NCBI GenBank assembly: GCA_028293725.1
Contig: JAQGOE010000288.1
Span: 1-27,295 of the forward strand
DNA from: Gammaproteobacteria bacterium
GTDB lineage: Bacteria; Pseudomonadota; Gammaproteobacteria; Steroidobacterales; Steroidobacteraceae
Direction of reading: 5' to 3'
DNA length: 27,295 nt
Under the pieces are notes generated by a model. It did no database searches, was not told the DNA's origin, and worked only from the letters and a program-made list of their open reading frames with translations. Position numbers and translations under genes: made by a program. Position 1 is the stretch's first letter; each line of letters begins with the position of its first letter. Shown piece after piece: positions 1 to 7,153 of the stretch.

Positions 1-557
1 CCGCCGCTCTTCAGGTGCAGTCGTTCGGTCAGATGAAGCTTCTCACTATGGGGAATACCGGCCGAGTCCAGCAGCGTGTTGTCGGCCCGAAAGCCGTCGG
101 TATCGATCACGAGCTCGTCCCCCTCGAAGTATCCGCGCGACTCGCCCATCGCGAGTGGATAAGGCGCTTCGAGCTTACGGCCGCTCATGTCGACGTGCCG
201 ATTCCAGTAATTCCATTGAAAAAGGTAGGTAATTCGCTTCGGACGCTGGATGATCTCGAAGGGATACGGGAGATACAGCATCCGCGGTATCCCCGCAGAT
301 ACACACTTGGCGGTGGGATCGAACGACTGATCTCCAGCGCGCCACTTTGCAACATGGGCGGAGTAGACCGGGGCACTTTCCGCAGTCAGCGGCGGGATCT
401 CACCCTTGTCGGTCTTCAGTTCCTGCACCTTCGAGTTCACGAGCCACACACCGCTAAAATCCGGACTCGCCCACGCATTGCTAGTGACAAAGAGGGCAGC
501 CAGGAGGGCACCCACTCCGGCCCCACCCACCTGAAAAGAGCGTACGGAGCTCGTCAT
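1..557 (-). CDS. Secreted protein, partner of DUF6152 (3' end cut by window edge)
   Basis: About 185 residues are visible before the gene runs off the left edge. The start is the ATG at 555-557, which overlaps the stop of the upstream DUF6152 gene as ATGA, so the two are probably translationally coupled. Residues 1-30 look like a signal peptide (hydrophobic core ending AWA), followed by SPDFSGVW. The body contains C85, a tryptophan/tyrosine-rich stretch near 112-121 and the motif YFEGDELVIDTDGF around 143-156. The same motif (WEGDTLVVDSRGF) and order occur in the complete protein at 16629-17459, so they are one family. The function is unknown to me. Family members commonly sit beside TonB receptors and DUF6152 genes in catabolic loci. 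A periplasmic location is inferred from the signal peptide. Confidence 0.8.
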   Translation of the reverse strand, partial: MTSSVRSFQVGGAGVGALLAALFVTSNAWASPDFSGVWLVNSKVQELKTDKGEIPPLTAESAPVYSAHVAKWRAGDQSFDPTAKCVSAGIPRMLYLPYPFEIIQRPKRITYLFQWNYWNRHVDMSGRKLEAPYPLAMGESRGYFEGDELVIDTDGFRADNTLLDSAGIPHSEKLHLTERLHLKSG

Positions 558-1048
558 GGCCGTAACCCCAGCGGCGGTGTGCCCGGCGGCGAAGATACAC
601 CGGGCGAAGCCCCGTCCCCCGGCCCGCCCCCGGGTGGACCGACTGCCTTGATGTCGTTGCCCGGCCCGTATAACAGCCGCCCATCCGGGAGTGTCACGGT
701 AATTAGCGTCCCCGCGAGACTGCCATCGCGCATCGGATGGATGTTGAGAGTGAGTTTGTCGCCGAGGTTGATATCGGACCTCTTCCAACCGTGGCGCACA
801 TTGATATTGGGAGTCCCGCACTCGATGTTCCAGTCAACCTCCTTACCTTGCGCATCCCGTGCCAGAATCCGGATGAACATGTGCGGGTTGGTCCACTGAA
901 AGTCCTGCACCGTGCCCGACAGCGTCAGCGATTTTGCATAATCGTACGCTGCCGTCGAATGATGCGCCGACACCACCCTGCAGACGCCGAGCAGCACCAT
1001 GAGTACCGCGGTGCGTCGCGATCGCCGTTCTACTCCCAATCCACTCAT
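554..1048 (-). CDS. DUF6152 family exported protein
   Basis: A 164-residue protein. I chose the ATG at 1046-1048 because an AAAGGGG ribosome site lies just upstream and residues 1-28 then form a signal peptide (basic n-region, VLMVLLGV core, cleavage before HHS). A farther upstream ATG at 1114 would bury the signal. The mature start HHSTAAYD, the WTNPH motif, the EC...PN...R.GW segment and the D-G-D-K-L/HP.RDGS stretch match the DUF6152 pattern and the second copy at 17475-17933. The last 30 residues are Gly/Pro-rich and absent from that copy. The function is unknown. The conserved HH after cleavage and other His residues could bind metal, which is speculation. The gene leads a two-gene unit with the downstream secreted partner. 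Confidence 0.85.
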   Translation of the reverse strand: MSGLGVERRSRRTAVLMVLLGVCRVVSAHHSTAAYDYAKSLTLSGTVQDFQWTNPHMFIRILARDAQGKEVDWNIECGTPNINVRHGWKRSDINLGDKLTLNIHPMRDGSLAGTLITVTLPDGRLLYGPGNDIKAVGPPGGGPGDGASPGVSSPPGTPPLGLRP

Positions 1049-1114
1049 CGATGCCCCTTTCGCGGAACTCGCGCAAATTGCAGCTTGAGACGCTCGACTT
1101 TGTTGAGCTGCCAC

Positions 1115-1124
1115 AATCGATTAT
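1115..1124. promoter_or_regulatory. AATCGATWRT box upstream of DUF6152 gene 1
   Basis: AATCGATTAT lies 67 bases upstream of the DUF6152 start. Close relatives of this sequence occur upstream of three other operons in the window (4325, 15704, 23303), which makes it a candidate shared operator. The 260-base gap 1049-1308 otherwise shows only an AT-rich patch with a run of seven T at about 1194-1201 and the hairpin at 1248-1279. Confidence 0.3.
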
Positions 1125-1247
1125 GACTGCGGTTATCGAGAAGTCTCGGGCGCGACTATAGTGAGCCCATTACCGCCGCGCAGCTCGATTTACGTTTTTT
1201 TGCGCTTGAAGGGGAGGCGTGAGCAACGAAGTGATGCTTCAAGGCCA

Positions 1248-1279
1248 CACTGGCGCGCCGGGCGTGCCAAGCGCCACTG
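1248..1279 (-). terminator. Hairpin after the histidine kinase gene
   Basis: CACTGGCGC and GCGCCACTG form nine-base arms with one mismatch around a 14-base loop, 30 bases past the kinase stop. No T-run follows on the minus strand, so this is at best a weak or Rho-assisted end. Confidence 0.3.
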
Positions 1280-1308
1280 CGGAAATTCTGACCTGAAGTC
1301 CCTGAGAT

Positions 1309-2364
1309 CTACACAGTGAGCTTAGAGAGACCTTCGACCGGTGCGGCTATTCCGCGCCACGCCCCGATGGGAAGTTCCATCTCCACCATGAGCCCGCCCT
1401 CCGGGCGATTGCTCGCCCGGACGCTACCGCCGTGGGCAGCAATGATGCGTCGTGCAATAGTGAGTCCCAATCCGTGCCCGCTCGCGCGGCCACGGCCGCT
1501 GACATTGGCGCTCACGAACGGCTCGAAAATCGCCTCCAATTGCGTCTCCGGTACACCCGGTCCGCGATCGAGCACCACCAGCCGCGCGAACTCGCTGTCA
1601 CATTCGCATGACAACTTGACCACTACTGTCCGACCGGCACCGCCGTGTTTAACGGCATTGCGCACGACGTTCTCGATCGCGCGATGGAGAAGTTCCGAGT
1701 TTCCGCGGACGATCAGAGTTGAATCGGCGAGCAGCTGCACCTCGCCTCCGTTGGCGCGCGCCTCGAAGTCGCAGTCTTCAACCAATGCCTCCAGCAGCTC
1801 CGAAAGACAGATATTTTCCTCGAGAGTTATCCCTACGCCCTGCAGGCGCGCGAGCGTCAGCAACTCTTCCACGAGAGCGTCCATACGAACCGCTTCGAGC
1901 TCGATTCGATTCAGATGCACGTCGAGCCGCTCTGGTTGCTGTCGGGCAAGACCGATGCCCGCATGTAGCCGCGCCAGCGGTGAGCGCATCTCGTGCGAGA
2001 CATCGTGTAGCAAACGCCGTTGGCCTTCGAGCACTTGCTGCAGGCGTAACGTCATCTGGTCGAAATGGCGACCCAGGTCCGCCAGCTCATCGTGCCTGCC
2101 CGCCATCACGGGCTTGAGTTTCACGGCAAAATCACCTGCGGCAGCGGCCGTGAATGCCGCTCGCAGGCTGCGAATGGGCTTGGCAAAGTACCAGGCTAAT
2201 AGCGCCGCTGATAGAAGGCTGCCCGAGAGAACGCCGAATAGACCTGGCAGGGCCGTCGGCACAGGCATGGATAGATGTCCCCGCAGCCACGAGAATCCGA
2301 GTCCCAGAGCGGCCAGCTGCGCGAGCCAGATACACAGGAAAAACTTCCACATGAGACGCCCCAT
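1309..2364 (-). CDS. HAMP-containing sensor histidine kinase (CpxA/RstB-like)
   Basis: A 351-residue inner-membrane kinase. Two membrane segments lie at about 5-26 and 39-61, joined by only about 12 residues. A HAMP linker (62-115) follows, then the H-box DVSHEMRSPL with phospho-acceptor H124. The ATPase domain has the N-box ENVVRNAVKH (231-240), the G1 box DRGPGV (266-271), a following F-box region (EPF) and the G2 box GHGLGL (296-301). All catalytic motifs are intact. It starts 2 bases after the response-regulator stop, so the two form one operon. With almost no periplasmic loop it cannot carry a usual extracytoplasmic sensor domain. The signal is unknown; envelope state is a guess from CpxA-like architecture. 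Confidence 0.93.
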   Translation of the reverse strand: MGRLMWKFFLCIWLAQLAALGLGFSWLRGHLSMPVPTALPGLFGVLSGSLLSAALLAWYFAKPIRSLRAAFTAAAAGDFAVKLKPVMAGRHDELADLGRHFDQMTLRLQQVLEGQRRLLHDVSHEMRSPLARLHAGIGLARQQPERLDVHLNRIELEAVRMDALVEELLTLARLQGVGITLEENICLSELLEALVEDCDFEARANGGEVQLLADSTLIVRGNSELLHRAIENVVRNAVKHGGAGRTVVVKLSCECDSEFARLVVLDRGPGVPETQLEAIFEPFVSANVSGRGRASGHGLGLTIARRIIAAHGGSVRASNRPEGGLMVEMELPIGAWRGIAAPVEGLSKLTV

Positions 2365-2366
2365 GG

Positions 2367-3074
2367 CTAGCTGCGGACCAGCTGGTAACCCAGGCCGTGC
2401 ACCGTCTCGATCATGGGCGTCTGCGGGCCGACCGTAGCGAGCTTGCGCCGGATGCTGCTCAGATGCACATCGATGCTACGGTCGTAGCGCGTTCGGGGCC
2501 TCCCGAGCCCTCGCGCAGAAAGCATTTCCTTGCTGACCGGTCGCCCCGCATTGCGGGCGAGCAGTTCGAGCAGGTTGAACTCCGTGCTCGTGAGATCGAG
2601 CGACTTACCGGCCCATTCCGCTACGCGTCGATCGGGCCAGATGACGAGCGGACCGACGATGACCTTTTCCATTGGCGAGCTGTCGGATGACACGGCACCC
2701 GTTCGCCGCAGAATCGCTCGGATGCGGGCGGACAGCTCGCGTGGCGTGCACGGCTTGGGCACGTAGTCATCGGCGCCGAGCTCCAGACCGTTTACCTTAT
2801 CGCTGTCTTCGCCCTTGGCGGTGAGCATGAGCACAGGCACGGAACTCTGTGCGCGGATGCAACGTAGGACTTCCAGTCCGCTCACCCGCGGCATCATCAC
2901 ATCGAGAACGACAAGGGCATAATCACCCGAGATCGCTCTGCCCGTCGCCGCTAAGCCCTCGCTCACCACATCGACCCGATAACCATCGCGCTCGAGATAG
3001 TCCTTCAACATCTCGACCAGCTCGAGATCGTCATCGACGAGTAAGACTCTCGAACTCGTAGGGCTCTCTCCCAT
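2367..3074 (-). CDS. OmpR/CpxR-family response regulator
   Basis: A 235-residue two-domain regulator. The receiver domain (about 8-122) has the acidic cluster D14-D16, phospho-acceptor D58 in LVVLDVMMP, the switch residue T85 and K107 in the YVPKP motif. The C-terminal winged helix (about 130-235) ends with VHGLGYQLV, the usual wing of OmpR-type DNA-binding domains. It is the first gene of the two-component operon, with the kinase 2 bases downstream. Its ATG at 3072-3074 fits the normal receiver start. Nothing in the sequence shows its target genes. The closest family resemblance is CpxR or RstA. Confidence 0.94.
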   Translation of the reverse strand: MGESPTSSRVLLVDDDLELVEMLKDYLERDGYRVDVVSEGLAATGRAISGDYALVVLDVMMPRVSGLEVLRCIRAQSSVPVLMLTAKGEDSDKVNGLELGADDYVPKPCTPRELSARIRAILRRTGAVSSDSSPMEKVIVGPLVIWPDRRVAEWAGKSLDLTSTEFNLLELLARNAGRPVSKEMLSARGLGRPRTRYDRSIDVHLSSIRRKLATVGPQTPMIETVHGLGYQLVRS

Positions 3075-3215
3075 TAGGGTCGATTATCGTACGACATAAT
3101 AATAACCGAATTGTGTGCGGCCTGCCCCCCGGCGCCACGCTCGAGACGGGTGCGTCCGAGGGAGCTCGTAGTTGTCGCCGCTGATTCTATGCGCCACAAC
3201 CGCGCCGCTCAGCCA

Positions 3216-3237
3216 CATTTGCAATTGTTTGCAAATG
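3216..3237. promoter_or_regulatory. Perfect 9-base inverted repeat
   Basis: CATTTGCAA and TTGCAAATG are separated by TTGT. The repeat lies in the 179-base gap between the response-regulator start and the stop of the DUF6644-like gene, 16 bases past that stop. It could be a binding site or a transcript-end hairpin, but its arms are AT-rich and no T-run follows on the minus strand. Confidence 0.4.
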
Positions 3238-3253
3238 CCCCCTCATCGAGGCA

Positions 3254-3745
3254 TCAGACGAATCCCGTCCAACGTCCGCAGGCGACGATAGCCACCCAAA
3301 GGGCCAGAGACGTCCCGCCGGCCACCTTCACACGAGCAGGCAGTTTCGGTCCGGTGTTCCAGGTTTGAATGCCGCGCGCCGTGATCAGGTGAAATACCAC
3401 GATGTTGACGAGCGCGACACCCAGCAGGACGAGCTTCGCCATAAACGGACTCTTGTGCATGTAGTCCGAAGCATGCGACGCGAATAGCAGGCTTCCCGTC
3501 AGCGCTGCCACGATGAACGCCCCCCGCGTAAACGGCAGTACTTCCGCCATCAGTTCCGATACCGGACGATCTCGGGAGTTCAGGCCCAGAAGCCGCAGAT
3601 CCACGATCGCGATCGTGCCCACGACGGTGGTGATCGCCAACACGTGAATGCTCTCGAACCATGGGAACAAGCTGGTGCCCTCCCGAATCGCCGTGGCGAT
3701 CTCGGTATGCTCGAGCCACGCGAGGAACGACTGCAACAGTGTCAT
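3254..3745 (-). CDS. DUF6644-like integral membrane protein (second copy)
   Basis: A 163-residue hydrophobic protein with about four membrane segments (near 27-50, 70-90, 100-122 and 140-160). Conserved features shared with the upstream gene are the W/F-E/Q-x-I/V-H-V/I-L segment at the first membrane span, the L-R/H-x-L-G-L turn and a C-terminal A-G/C-G-R-W motif. These mark the two as tandem paralogs. I assign the DUF6644 name from memory of such small four-span proteins near DUF6152 genes. Conserved histidines inside the membrane spans (SIHV, ASHAS, FHL) would suit haem or metal binding, which is inference. It lies 49 bases after the upstream paralog, probably in the same transcript. Confidence 0.75.
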   Translation of the reverse strand: MTLLQSFLAWLEHTEIATAIREGTSLFPWFESIHVLAITTVVGTIAIVDLRLLGLNSRDRPVSELMAEVLPFTRGAFIVAALTGSLLFASHASDYMHKSPFMAKLVLLGVALVNIVVFHLITARGIQTWNTGPKLPARVKVAGGTSLALWVAIVACGRWTGFV

Positions 3746-3794
3746 ATCACATCTCTATGAAGGGGGATGCTCGCGCCGGGCGACCCGTCAGGTG

Positions 3795-4292
3795 TCACGT
3801 ACCAATGACATACGCGATCCAGCGCCCGGCAAACACAATACTGACCCACACGAGGAGTGAGACGATTGCGATCGCGGAGGCGTTCATGCGCCGCGTCACC
3901 GTCTTCTCCCAGAAAACGGGGTCCTTCCGCAGCGGCCGCTGATAGAGCAGTGTCAACACCACTGCCGTGATCACCAGCGCCATCTTGAGCTGGAACATCA
4001 TGTTGGGCAGTGACCTGCCCGGCTCGGCGGTAACCAGAATGGCGCCCGACAGGAGCAGCACTACCAGGGCACCCCAAAGCCAGGGGAAAAAACGCCGCGC
4101 GAGTACCGCACTCGACTGGCTGCGCATCGCCAACCCGAGCGTGTGCAGGTGGACCAGGAGCACCGCCGAGATCACCACGGCAATACAAAGGATATGAACC
4201 GTCTGCACCGCCGGGATGATCCAGACCGTAGTCTGAAGAAACAAACTCACTGCTGTGCCCGACAGCCAGTCGGAAAAATTCTGCAACCACAT
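3795..4292 (-). CDS. DUF6644-like integral membrane protein (first copy)
   Basis: A 165-residue protein with four predicted membrane spans, VQTVHILCIAVVISAVLLVHLHTLGLAM being the first and best defined. It is a tandem paralog of the protein at 3254-3745. Both share a His in the first span, the LHTLGL/LRLLGL turn, an F-P/L-x-x-x-G-A entry to span two, and a G-R-W-I/T ending. The ATG at 4290-4292 gives a short amphipathic start. It is the first gene of a two-gene unit. The upstream gap contains an imperfect dyad (4301-4338) that embeds the AATCGATAAT box. The biochemical role is unknown. Confidence 0.75.
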   Translation of the reverse strand: MWLQNFSDWLSGTAVSLFLQTTVWIIPAVQTVHILCIAVVISAVLLVHLHTLGLAMRSQSSAVLARRFFPWLWGALVVLLLSGAILVTAEPGRSLPNMMFQLKMALVITAVVLTLLYQRPLRKDPVFWEKTVTRRMNASAIAIVSLLVWVSIVFAGRWIAYVIGT

Positions 4293-4300
4293 GGCGGGTC

Positions 4301-4338
4301 CTCAATTCGATCATTGCCGCTGATAATCGATAATTGAG
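4301..4338 (-). promoter_or_regulatory. Imperfect dyad with AATCGATAAT box upstream of DUF6644 pair
   Basis: CTCAATT (4301-4307) and AATTGAG (4332-4338) are exact complements around 24 bases, with CGAT/ATCG pairing inside. The ten-base AATCGATAAT at 4325-4334 is identical to the complement of 23303-23312. It sits 33 bases upstream of the start codon, where an operator or 5' leader structure would act. The rest of 4339-4414 shows no gene. Confidence 0.35.
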
Positions 4339-4414
4339 CCTACTTCAAACTATGCGACAAGTCGCGCTATACGGTGGGATTTTCTTTTTTTTACAAGCAA
4401 GCGCGGTGGGCTCT

Positions 4415-4591
4415 TCAGGCCGCGTCCGCCCCGCATTTTGCTAGCATCCTGCACGTCCGCACCGCGCACGTCGCGCCGTTCAGGGCCGCGGCGCTGCCCA
4501 ACTGCGGGGCGGTAACGGGCGAGAGCAGGCCCTGGTACGCTCCAATGGGCGTCCGTTTCGCGGCGACGATCACGACTTCACAGCTCGACAT
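4415..4591 (-). pseudogene. Truncated acetyl-CoA acetyltransferase (thiolase) N-terminus
   Basis: The ATG at 4589-4591 opens MSSCEVVIVAAKRTPIG, then YQGLLSPVTAPQLGSAA. This is the canonical start of a thiolase (V-I-V-A-A-K/A-R-T-P-I-G then A-P-x-L-G). Similarity ends after about 35 residues, and the frame runs on through unrelated residues to a TGA at 4415. A full thiolase needs about 390 residues and its catalytic Cys, His and Cys motifs, none of which are present. It sits 59 bases downstream of the CoA-transferase B gene, where an intact thiolase usually completes an acetoacetate or 3-oxoadipate operon. I read it as a deletion remnant, not a functional small gene. Confidence 0.7.
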
Positions 4592-4650
4592 GGGGGAGCG
4601 CGGGATGTATGAGTCTGACAATGCCGTACCCACCTGTTTGGTCGCTTCGA

Positions 4651-5307
4651 TCAGAAGCGCATTTCCTCGACCGCTCCGGGCACCAGCAGCTTGCCCGCAG
4701 TCCTGGCTTTGATCTCCTCGACACTGACCCCTGGCGCCCGCTCCTTGAGCACGAATGCACCGCTATCGATCTCGAGGTAGGCGAGATCCGTCAAGACGCG
4801 ACGAATGCAACCGCGGCCCGTCAGGGGTAGCGTGCAGCGATTGAGCAACTTCGATTCCCCATCCTTGGCGGCGTGCATCAGGGTGACGATGATATTGTCG
4901 GCCCCCGCCACGAGATCCATCGCACCTCCCATGCCTTTCACCAGTTTGCCGGGAATCATCCAGGAGGCGATATTCCCTTCCACGTCGACTTCGAAAGCGC
5001 CGAGGACCGTCAGGTCGATGTGCCCCCCACGGATCATCGCGAAGGACTCCGCCGAGGAGAAGATCGACGCGCCGATGCGTGCGGTGACCGTCTGCTTGCC
5101 TGCGTTGATCAGGTCCGGGTCCACCTCGCCCCGGGTTGGAAAGACGCCCATGCCCAACAGGCCGTTTTCCGATTGCAACATGACATCGATCCCGGCCGGT
5201 ATGTAGTTGGCGACCAGCGTCGGAATACCGATCCCGAGATTGACGTAATACCCGTCCTGTAACTCCCGAGCGACCCGTTGGGCCATCTGTTCACGAGTCA
5301 GTGCCAT
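4651..5307 (-). CDS. scoB: 3-oxoacid CoA-transferase, subunit B
   Basis: A 218-residue beta subunit of a family I CoA-transferase. It moves CoA from succinyl-CoA or acetyl-CoA to a 3-oxoacid such as acetoacetate or 3-oxoadipate. The glutamate that forms the enzyme-CoA thioester lies in QSENGLLG (E47). GIGIPTLVANYIP (25-37), the GGHIDLTVLGAFEVD stretch and the late K-G-M-G-G-A-M-D-L motif are all typical. The length is normal. It starts 10 bases after subunit A. Sequence alone does not separate acetoacetate (Ato/Sco) from 3-oxoadipate (Pca) specificity, so the symbol is provisional. The thiolase expected next is only a stub. Confidence 0.93.
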   Translation of the reverse strand: MALTREQMAQRVARELQDGYYVNLGIGIPTLVANYIPAGIDVMLQSENGLLGMGVFPTRGEVDPDLINAGKQTVTARIGASIFSSAESFAMIRGGHIDLTVLGAFEVDVEGNIASWMIPGKLVKGMGGAMDLVAGADNIIVTLMHAAKDGESKLLNRCTLPLTGRGCIRRVLTDLAYLEIDSGAFVLKERAPGVSVEEIKARTAGKLLVPGAVEEMRF

Positions 5308-5317
5308 TTGAGTGTCT

Positions 5318-6019
5318 TCAAGCAGTGCGTACGGTGAGCTTCTCGATCCGCTTTTCGAAGTGCCCTAGAACCAGGCGATCGACGTAAATTCCGGGGGTAT
5401 GAATTTGATCGGGATCCAGCGCGCCGGGCTCGACGATCTCCTCGACCTCGACCACGGTGATCCGGCCTGCAGTCGCCACAACCGGATTGAAGTTCTGCGC
5501 GGTCCGGCGATAGACGACATTTCCATACCAGTCGGCCCTCCAACCCTTCACGAGGGAAAAGTCAGCCGTGATGGCCTCCTCCAATATATAGCGGCGGCCG
5601 TTGAACTCACGGACCTCCTTACCTTCTCCAACGGGCGTTCCGTAACCGGTAGCGGTAAAGAATGCGGGAATGCCGGCCCCGCCGGCGCGGAGTTTTTCCG
5701 CGAGTGTCCCCTGCGGTGTGAGCGTCACCTCGATTTCGGCCGCGAGCAGCTGGCGCTCGAACTCGGCATTCTCACCAACGTAAGAGGCAATCACTTTGCG
5801 GACCTGGCGGTTGTCCAACAGCATCCCCAGGCCGAAGCCGTCGACCCCGCAATTATTGGAAACGACGGTCAGTCCCTTCACCCCCATCCGGCGGATCTGC
5901 CCAATGAGGTTCTCCGGGATACCGCACAGACCAAAGCCACCGACCGCAACGGTCATGCCGTCCGATAGACCTGCCAGTGCTTCGGGGTAGCCGCCGAGGC
6001 GCTTGTCAAAACTCGCCAT
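5318..6019 (-). CDS. scoA: 3-oxoacid CoA-transferase, subunit A
   Basis: A 233-residue alpha subunit. The CoA-binding glycine motif [14 protein letters not shown] lies at 26-39, followed by [23 protein letters not shown], the [21 protein letters not shown] segment and a typical F-N-P-V-V-A-T-A-G late motif. It begins at the ATG at 6017-6019 and heads the minus-strand scoA-scoB unit. It diverges from the LysR gene across a 106-base gap, which makes control by that LysR protein likely. Alpha subunits of acetoacetate and 3-oxoadipate enzymes look alike, so the substrate is undecided. Confidence 0.93.
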   Translation of the reverse strand: MASFDKRLGGYPEALAGLSDGMTVAVGGFGLCGIPENLIGQIRRMGVKGLTVVSNNCGVDGFGLGMLLDNRQVRKVIASYVGENAEFERQLLAAEIEVTLTPQGTLAEKLRAGGAGIPAFFTATGYGTPVGEGKEVREFNGRRYILEEAITADFSLVKGWRADWYGNVVYRRTAQNFNPVVATAGRITVVEVEEIVEPGALDPDQIHTPGIYVDRLVLGHFEKRIEKLTVRTA

Positions 6020-6096
6020 GGTCGAAAATCCGCGTGCCAGGACCGGTCCGAGCTTGGCCCCGGCGGTTGTAAATGTTAAGTTTGAAATACCTGGCG

Positions 6097-6119
6097 ATTC
6101 TTTTGCGAATTAAAAGAAT
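6097..6119. promoter_or_regulatory. Inverted repeat in the scoA-lysR divergent region
   Basis: ATTCTTTT and AAAAGAAT are perfect eight-base arms with a seven-base spacer, ending 6 bases before the LysR start. LysR proteins usually bind dyads in such divergent gaps and repress themselves, so this is the best operator candidate. The left arm plus its CG flank (CGATTCTTTT) also appears on the minus strand just upstream of the Mo-enzyme gene (about 15699-15708). Confidence 0.5.
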
Positions 6120-6125
6120 GATCCC

Positions 6126-7070
6126 ATGACCCCACGTCAACTCAGGGCTTTTGCCACCGTGGCGGAGACGCTGAGCTTCGCACGCGCTTGCGAGCGGCTG
6201 CACCTCTCGGCGCCAGCTCTGAGCCTTGCCATCCGAAGTCTCGAGGACTCCCTCGGTGGCCCGCTGCTGACTCGCACCACGCGCCAGGTGCGCTTGACGC
6301 CGGAAGGGGCTGCGTTGCTCCCACAGGCGCTGCAGCTTCTGGCGGACTGGGACAACGTGCGGGAGCGTTTGCAACAGCGATTCACGCTACAGCGGGGTCA
6401 CGTCACCATCGCTGCGATGCCTTCGTTTGCCGGCAACATCCTGCCGCGGCTGTTACGGGACTATCGCGAGCGCTTTCCGCAAGTGGAAGTCTCGGTGCAG
6501 GACGTCATCCAGGAGCAGGTGCTCGAACTGGTCGAAAGCGGCCGCGTCGAAATTGGTTTTGGTTTCGAGCCGGAATCCAAAGGCATCCTGGCCTTCGAGC
6601 CGCTGTTCGTGGATCGATTCATGGCGATCGTGCCCGCGGATTCGCCCCTGAAGGATGCGAAATCCGTCACCTGGGCGCAGCTGTTGAATCACGATTTCAT
6701 TGCCCTGCGCAGGCCCTCCTCGATGCGCCGTCTGCTCGAGGAAGCCCTCGCGAGAAACGGCATGCAACTGAGAGTGGCACTCGAGTGCCATCAGCTTGCG
6801 ACCGTTGGACAGTTTGTTGCGGCCGGACTAGGCGTGAGCGTGGTGCCATCGCTGTGTCAATGGCAAGTGTCCGCCGTGGGGGCCCGTTGCATTCGCTTGT
6901 CCCGTCCCTCAGTCAGCAGGCCTGTAGGGTTGATTACACGGAACGATCAGCAACTCTCCACGGCAGCCTCCGCCATCCGAGCCGTGATGCACGTGAAGCG
7001 GGCTCCGGGACAGACCCGATCGCGGGGCCGGACCGATGCCGCCGGGAAGTCAGCCGCCGCGCCGAGATGA
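6126..7070 (+). CDS. LysR-family transcriptional regulator
   Basis: A 314-residue regulator. The N-terminal winged helix-turn-helix (1-60) has the usual LRAFATVAETLSFARACERLHLSAPALS and L-E-x-x-L-G-x-x-L-L-x-R-T pattern. A linker helix and periplasmic-binding-like effector domain (about 92-295) follow, with VTIAAMPSFAGNILP at its start and VAAGLGVSVVPS near its end. The tail (about 295-314) is Arg/Ala-rich. It diverges from the CoA-transferase genes and lies directly upstream of a TonB receptor and MFS gene on the same strand, so it may control both directions. Its stop overlaps a possible ATGA start of the receptor ORF. The effector is unknown. Confidence 0.94.
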   Translation: MTPRQLRAFATVAETLSFARACERLHLSAPALSLAIRSLEDSLGGPLLTRTTRQVRLTPEGAALLPQALQLLADWDNVRERLQQRFTLQRGHVTIAAMPSFAGNILPRLLRDYRERFPQVEVSVQDVIQEQVLELVESGRVEIGFGFEPESKGILAFEPLFVDRFMAIVPADSPLKDAKSVTWAQLLNHDFIALRRPSSMRRLLEEALARNGMQLRVALECHQLATVGQFVAAGLGVSVVPSLCQWQVSAVGARCIRLSRPSVSRPVGLITRNDQQLSTAASAIRAVMHVKRAPGQTRSRGRTDAAGKSAAAPR

Positions 7071-7153
7071 CCGGGCCGGCGTGGCAAACCGACTACTCGT
7101 TTTCTGTTGCGGTTGCATCATGCTATGGGCTCTCACGGCCCAGGATAATAGCA

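Noticed and set aside
15..899. Long plus-strand open frame of 294 codons
   Set aside because: It lies opposite the DUF6152 gene and its secreted partner, has no recognisable domain and has biased composition typical of an antisense frame in GC-rich DNA.
1155..1162. ACTATAGT palindrome upstream of DUF6152 copy 1
   Set aside because: It is short and has no partner element or second copy in the window.
6188..7153. Upstream extension of the TonB receptor frame
   Set aside because: It overlaps the LysR gene in another frame and precedes a clear signal peptide, so it is not coding for the receptor.
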